8,183 nt of DNA from Candidatus Zhuqueibacterota bacterium RBG_16_48_16 (GTDB taxonomy: Bacteria > Zhuqueibacterota > Zhuqueibacteria > Residuimicrobiales > Sediminimicrobiaceae), in the NCBI GenBank assembly GCA_001771235.1, contig METF01000095.1:1-8183 (forward strand). The letters are read 5' to 3'. Numbering within the stretch: the stretch's first letter is position 1; the number at the start of each line of letters is the position of its first letter. Below, one piece after another: positions 6,353 to 8,183 of the stretch. A model generated the notes under the pieces. It was not told the origin of the DNA. It saw only the letters and a list, made by a program, of their open reading frames with translations, and did not search any database. The position numbers were made by a program, and so were the translations under genes.

Positions 6353-6392
6353 TTTGTAAATTATACAGGTACTGTCTTGATTCATTTACAAA
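6353..6392 (-). promoter_or_regulatory. Palindromic AT-rich region with a consensus -10 for the ABC operon
   Basis: Perfect 9-bp arms TTTGTAAAT (6353-6361) and ATTTACAAA (6384-6392) enclose a smaller palindrome ACAG-GTA-CTGT (6365-6375). On the minus strand the left arm overlaps a perfect TATAAT (6365-6360). No good -35 lies 16-18 bp before it (the closest hexamer is TAAATG), so it would need an activator or be a weak promoter. A start near 6353 would leave a leader of roughly 175 nt before the ATPase gene. The hairpin could instead form at the 3' end of the porin transcript, whose stop codon is 15 bp away. The two roles are not exclusive. Confidence 0.4.
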
Positions 6393-6406
6393 TTATCGCA
6401 CCAGGG

Positions 6407-7585
6407 CTAAAAGTTCACCATTGCATTCAGACGCAGGCGCGTGAAAAAGTCGTTTTCAATGCTATGGGCAGATTTGAGATGGTGCCGGCGATAGTGATAC
6501 AATGTCAGGGTGAGTGTTGTGTTTTCAGCAATGACATAGTCGATGCCCAGCGTATACTGCTCATAATTGCTGGCGAGTGTGGTGTTGTCATGGGAGAATG
6601 CCGCCAGCACGGCATCGTTCTCCGCCAGCGCATATCCATATTGAAATCGCCAGTCCTTGTTCTTTGAAACCTTCCCGACATAGAGGTCTATTCCATAGCC
6701 CATGTCCTCGCCTCGTGCCGCGCCATTGTTTTTGACAAAATCCCCAACGAGCCGGACAGGATAGCGTTCACCAAACCCGCGATAGTCGATCGCCGCAAAG
6801 CCCTCGATCAAATCAAAGTCCGAGAGGTAGGCTTTGCCATCGGCTGTCAGGAAATTGCCCCGGGTGTCACCCTGGGAATCACCAGGAGGGTCTGCATGGG
6901 TCAAACTCTTGATGGTGTAATCATAATAGGCGCCCGCCAGCGTCAGGCTCAAATCCGGGCTTGGGTGAATGGCAAAGTCTAGCTGGCCGCCCAACATATA
7001 GCTATCGGGATTACTGGATTGCTCATCAACAACATAATAAGCCCCAGAGACTTTCGGCACTATTTTTTTGGCGCCAGGCAAGGTGTAGCTTCCGGCAATG
7101 CCCTGAAGATTCACATCTCCGTCCCACAACAACTCTGTCGTGCGGAAAGGATTCGCGAATTTGCCGCCGGTGAGAAAAAGGTTTTGGTATTTCAATTCCA
7201 TAAAAGCGCGATCAAGGCTGATTGAGAGATCATTGACAAAATCACCCATTGTCACATCCGTGGTATTGGGATCATCCGGCGAGCCGGTCGCCAGCCGCGC
7301 GCCGAAATTGAACAGCCCATTAATCCGCCTGTTGATGCCGAAGCGAAAGCGCACCACCTCGCGGTTGCGAGCATCCCGGATATCGGGTGTCGCCCCGGGT
7401 TGCTGCCTACTGGTACTTTCAAAGCGCACACGGAAATCACCGGCGAAATTCATTGGATGATCGGTTTGCCCTTGTACCGGCAAGATGCAGACAATGAGCG
7501 CCACGCTCGCCAGCAGGGAGCTGAAGGCAATGCGGCACCGGCGTACAATCCTGCAATATGTTTCGACAGCATTTATTTCATACAT
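6407..7585 (-). CDS. Putative outer-membrane porin (Porin_5-like family)
   Basis: This 392-residue protein is a predicted outer-membrane beta-barrel for passive uptake of small solutes. A basic, rather long n-region (residues 1-18) precedes a hydrophobic stretch (19-38) with likely cleavage near VQG-Q (39/40). The mature protein opens with FAGDFRVRFES, followed by VVRFRFGINRRINGLFNFGARLATG (about 77-101), LDRAFMELKY (124-133), TGGKFANPF (139-147) and LLWDGDVNLQG (152-162). This order of blocks is what I know from proteins annotated 'putative porin' (Porin_5). The rest is alternating beta-strand sequence, and the chain ends in phenylalanine (NAMVNF), the usual C-terminal signal for the BAM machinery. 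The ATG at 7585 is supported by GAGGT 5 nt upstream, and there is no other in-frame ATG before residue 45. The gene is flanked by gaps of 218 and 229 bp and is probably monocistronic. The solute is not evident. Confidence 0.85.
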   Translation of the reverse strand: MYEINAVETYCRIVRRCRIAFSSLLASVALIVCILPVQGQTDHPMNFAGDFRVRFESTSRQQPGATPDIRDARNREVVRFRFGINRRINGLFNFGARLATGSPDDPNTTDVTMGDFVNDLSISLDRAFMELKYQNLFLTGGKFANPFRTTELLWDGDVNLQGIAGSYTLPGAKKIVPKVSGAYYVVDEQSSNPDSYMLGGQLDFAIHPSPDLSLTLAGAYYDYTIKSLTHADPPGDSQGDTRGNFLTADGKAYLSDFDLIEGFAAIDYRGFGERYPVRLVGDFVKNNGAARGEDMGYGIDLYVGKVSKNKDWRFQYGYALAENDAVLAAFSHDNTTLASNYEQYTLGIDYVIAENTTLTLTLYHYRRHHLKSAHSIENDFFTRLRLNAMVNF

Positions 7586-7649
7586 GTTGTACCTCGTGAT
7601 GGTTTTGGGCCGGGGTAAAACAGGTTATCTGTTCTAAATTTCAAGTTGC

Positions 7650-7655
7650 TTTATC
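7650..7655 (-). promoter_or_regulatory. Candidate -10 element for the porin gene
   Basis: On the minus strand the hexamer GATAAA lies 9 nt after the tandem TTAACA repeat and about 65 nt before the porin start codon. In activator-dependent Pho-type promoters the activator box replaces the -35 element and sits about 10 nt before the -10, which is the layout here. No good -35 at 17 bp is seen, so this call depends on the neighbouring repeat being a real activator site. Confidence 0.3.
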
Positions 7656-7659
7656 TCGC

Positions 7660-7681
7660 CTCACTGTTAACTCTCTGTTAA
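7660..7681 (-). promoter_or_regulatory. Tandem 11-bp direct repeat, PhoP/PhoB-box-like, upstream of the porin gene
   Basis: Two adjacent 11-mers on the plus strand, CTCACTGTTAA (7660-7670) and CTCTCTGTTAA (7671-7681), differ at one base. Read in the direction of the porin gene they give TTAACA-GAGAG-TTAACA. Direct repeats spaced one helical turn apart are the usual target of OmpR/PhoB-family response regulators. The TTAACA hexamer with about 5 bp between copies resembles the Bacillus PhoP box, and the other strand (CTGT repeated every 11 bp) loosely resembles the E. coli Pho box. The sequence shows the repeat. Which regulator binds it, if any, is inference. Confidence 0.5.
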
Positions 7682-7701
7682 GCCATCTATCTTGATGGCT
7701 T
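7680..7701. repeat. Simple 8-bp hairpin, weakly terminator-like on the plus strand
   Basis: The arms AAGCCATC and GATGGCTT are perfect complements around a 6-nt loop. On the plus strand the stem runs into TTTT (its last pair uses the first T), but no plus-strand gene precedes it. On the minus strand, where the genes lie, the stem is followed only by AACAG, so it is not a convincing terminator for the RND gene. It touches the TTAACA half-site at 7681-7676 and may be part of the same regulatory region. Confidence 0.4.
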
Positions 7702-7722
7702 TTTCGAGCAGCGCCAGGATCA

Positions 7723-7776
7723 GGAGTGCGATGCCTTTATGCATCGCAACAGCAGCCCATAAAGGGGCTGCACTCC
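7723..7776. repeat. Inverted pair of covarying GGAG-headed hairpins (REP/BIME-like)
   Basis: Two 26-nt units lie head-out with 2 nt between them. The plus-strand unit (7723-7748) is GGAG, stem TGCGATGC, loop CTTTAT, stem GCATCGCA. The minus-strand unit (7776-7751) is GGAG, stem TGCAGCCC, loop CTTTAT, stem GGGCTGCT, with only the outermost T-T unpaired. Head and loop are identical. Four stem positions differ, and each change is compensated on the other arm (G-C to A-T, A-T to G-C, T-A to C-G, G-C to C-G). The heads GGAGTGC and GCACTCC can also pair with each other. The arrangement matches bacterial REP elements paired as BIMEs. It sits 27 bp after the RND stop codon, where it might also protect or end the RND transcript, although neither side has a good T-tract. 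Confidence 0.75.
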
Positions 7777-7803
7777 GAATTCTTCACTGGTTAAAGAGTT
7801 GCC

Positions 7804-8183
7804 TTACTTTTTCGCAAAACGTAAATACAGGCTTGGCACCACGAACAGGTTGAGCAGCGTCGATGTGATCAAGCCGCCGAGAATGACCACGGCCATGGGG
7901 TGCTCGATCTCGTTGCCGGGAATCGCGCCGGCTATTACCAGGGGAATCAGCGCCAGGCCGGTTGTAGACGCGGTCATCAATATTGGCGCGAGACGTTCTT
8001 TTGCCCCGCGCAGCACCAGTCCGGCACCAAAGGATTCGCCTTCATAGTGTTCGAGGTGCTGAAAGTGATTGATCATCAGAATGCCGTTACGCGCCGCGAT
8101 TCCCAGGATCGTGAGAAATCCTACAATCGAGCCGAGCGAGACAATGCCGTCGCCCAACCAGGCCGCCAGCACGCCGCCCATCA
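7804..8183 (-). CDS. RND efflux pump inner-membrane subunit, CzcA/CusA type (C-terminal fragment)
   Basis: This is the C-terminal 125 or so residues of a protein that normally has about 1,030-1,050. The reading frame stays open to the window edge, so the true start lies outside and the ATG at 8181 is only an internal methionine. RND subunits of this type use the proton gradient to pump metal ions or other substrates from the periplasm and inner membrane through a tripartite complex. The visible part shows the family's last membrane helices: a GFLTILGIAARNGILMINH segment (about residues 21-39), then RGAKERLAPILMT, then GNEIEHPMAVVILGG, and a final helix ending VVPSLYLRF. The GIAxRNGI and PMAVVILGG blocks are typical of the heavy-metal efflux (HME) branch. 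The substrate cannot be read from this fragment. The frame ends at a TAA stop (7804-7806). The porin gene starts 218 bp further on and is probably transcribed separately. Confidence 0.93.
   Translation of the reverse strand, partial: MGGVLAAWLGDGIVSLGSIVGFLTILGIAARNGILMINHFQHLEHYEGESFGAGLVLRGAKERLAPILMTASTTGLALIPLVIAGAIPGNEIEHPMAVVILGGLITSTLLNLFVVPSLYLRFAKK

Noticed and set aside
7680..7704. Plus-strand intrinsic terminator
   Set aside because: The stem and T-run fit, but there is no plus-strand gene to terminate. I kept it only as a hairpin.

Overview
The window looks like a stretch of Gram-negative (diderm) chromosome or metagenomic contig of moderate GC. All supported genes lie on the minus strand, and nearly every product is for the cell envelope: an RND efflux pump, an outer-membrane porin, an ABC-2 exporter, two lipoproteins, a second outer-membrane barrel and two small or secreted proteins. 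Signal peptides, lipoboxes and beta-barrel proteins show a diderm. The secreted jelly-roll protein and the style of the intergenic repeats remind me of uncultured FCB-group lineages such as candidate division KSB1 or Calditrichota. That placement is a guess from memory.

Layout in transcription order (high to low coordinates). At 8183-7804 is the C-terminus of a CzcA/CusA-type RND pump subunit, cut by the window edge. The gap 7803-7586 holds an inverted pair of covarying hairpins (7723-7776), a simple hairpin (7680-7701), and tandem TTAACA half-sites with a possible -10 ahead of the porin gene. A Porin_5-like porin follows (7585-6407). The gap 6406-6178 carries a perfect TATAAT inside a palindromic region and two inverted copies of a 16-bp operator-like sequence. 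Next come an ABC ATPase (6177-5152) and its permease (5155-3725), overlapping by ATGA. The permease carries an extra C-terminal extracytoplasmic domain preceded by a signal-peptide-like segment. After a 133-bp repeat-bearing gap are three tightly spaced small genes: a secreted jelly-roll protein (3591-2869), a 73-residue membrane protein (2856-2635) and a 104-residue lipoprotein (2624-2310). A 199-bp gap with a hairpin and a tandem repeat precedes an outer-membrane barrel of the MetA-pathway type (2110-1256). After a 239-bp gap with no convincing gene, a beta-propeller lipoprotein starts at a TTG codon (1016-24).

How the genes may work together (inference). The ATPase, the permease and the three following genes may form one envelope unit: an exporter with a periplasmic sensing or adaptor domain, a secreted carbohydrate-binding-like protein, a small membrane protein and a lipoprotein. 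I do not recognise this combination as a named system. The porin and the barrel protein probably have their own promoters. Nothing looks like a defence system, CRISPR array, tRNA, rRNA, prophage or transposase. The most unusual signals are in the intergenic DNA.
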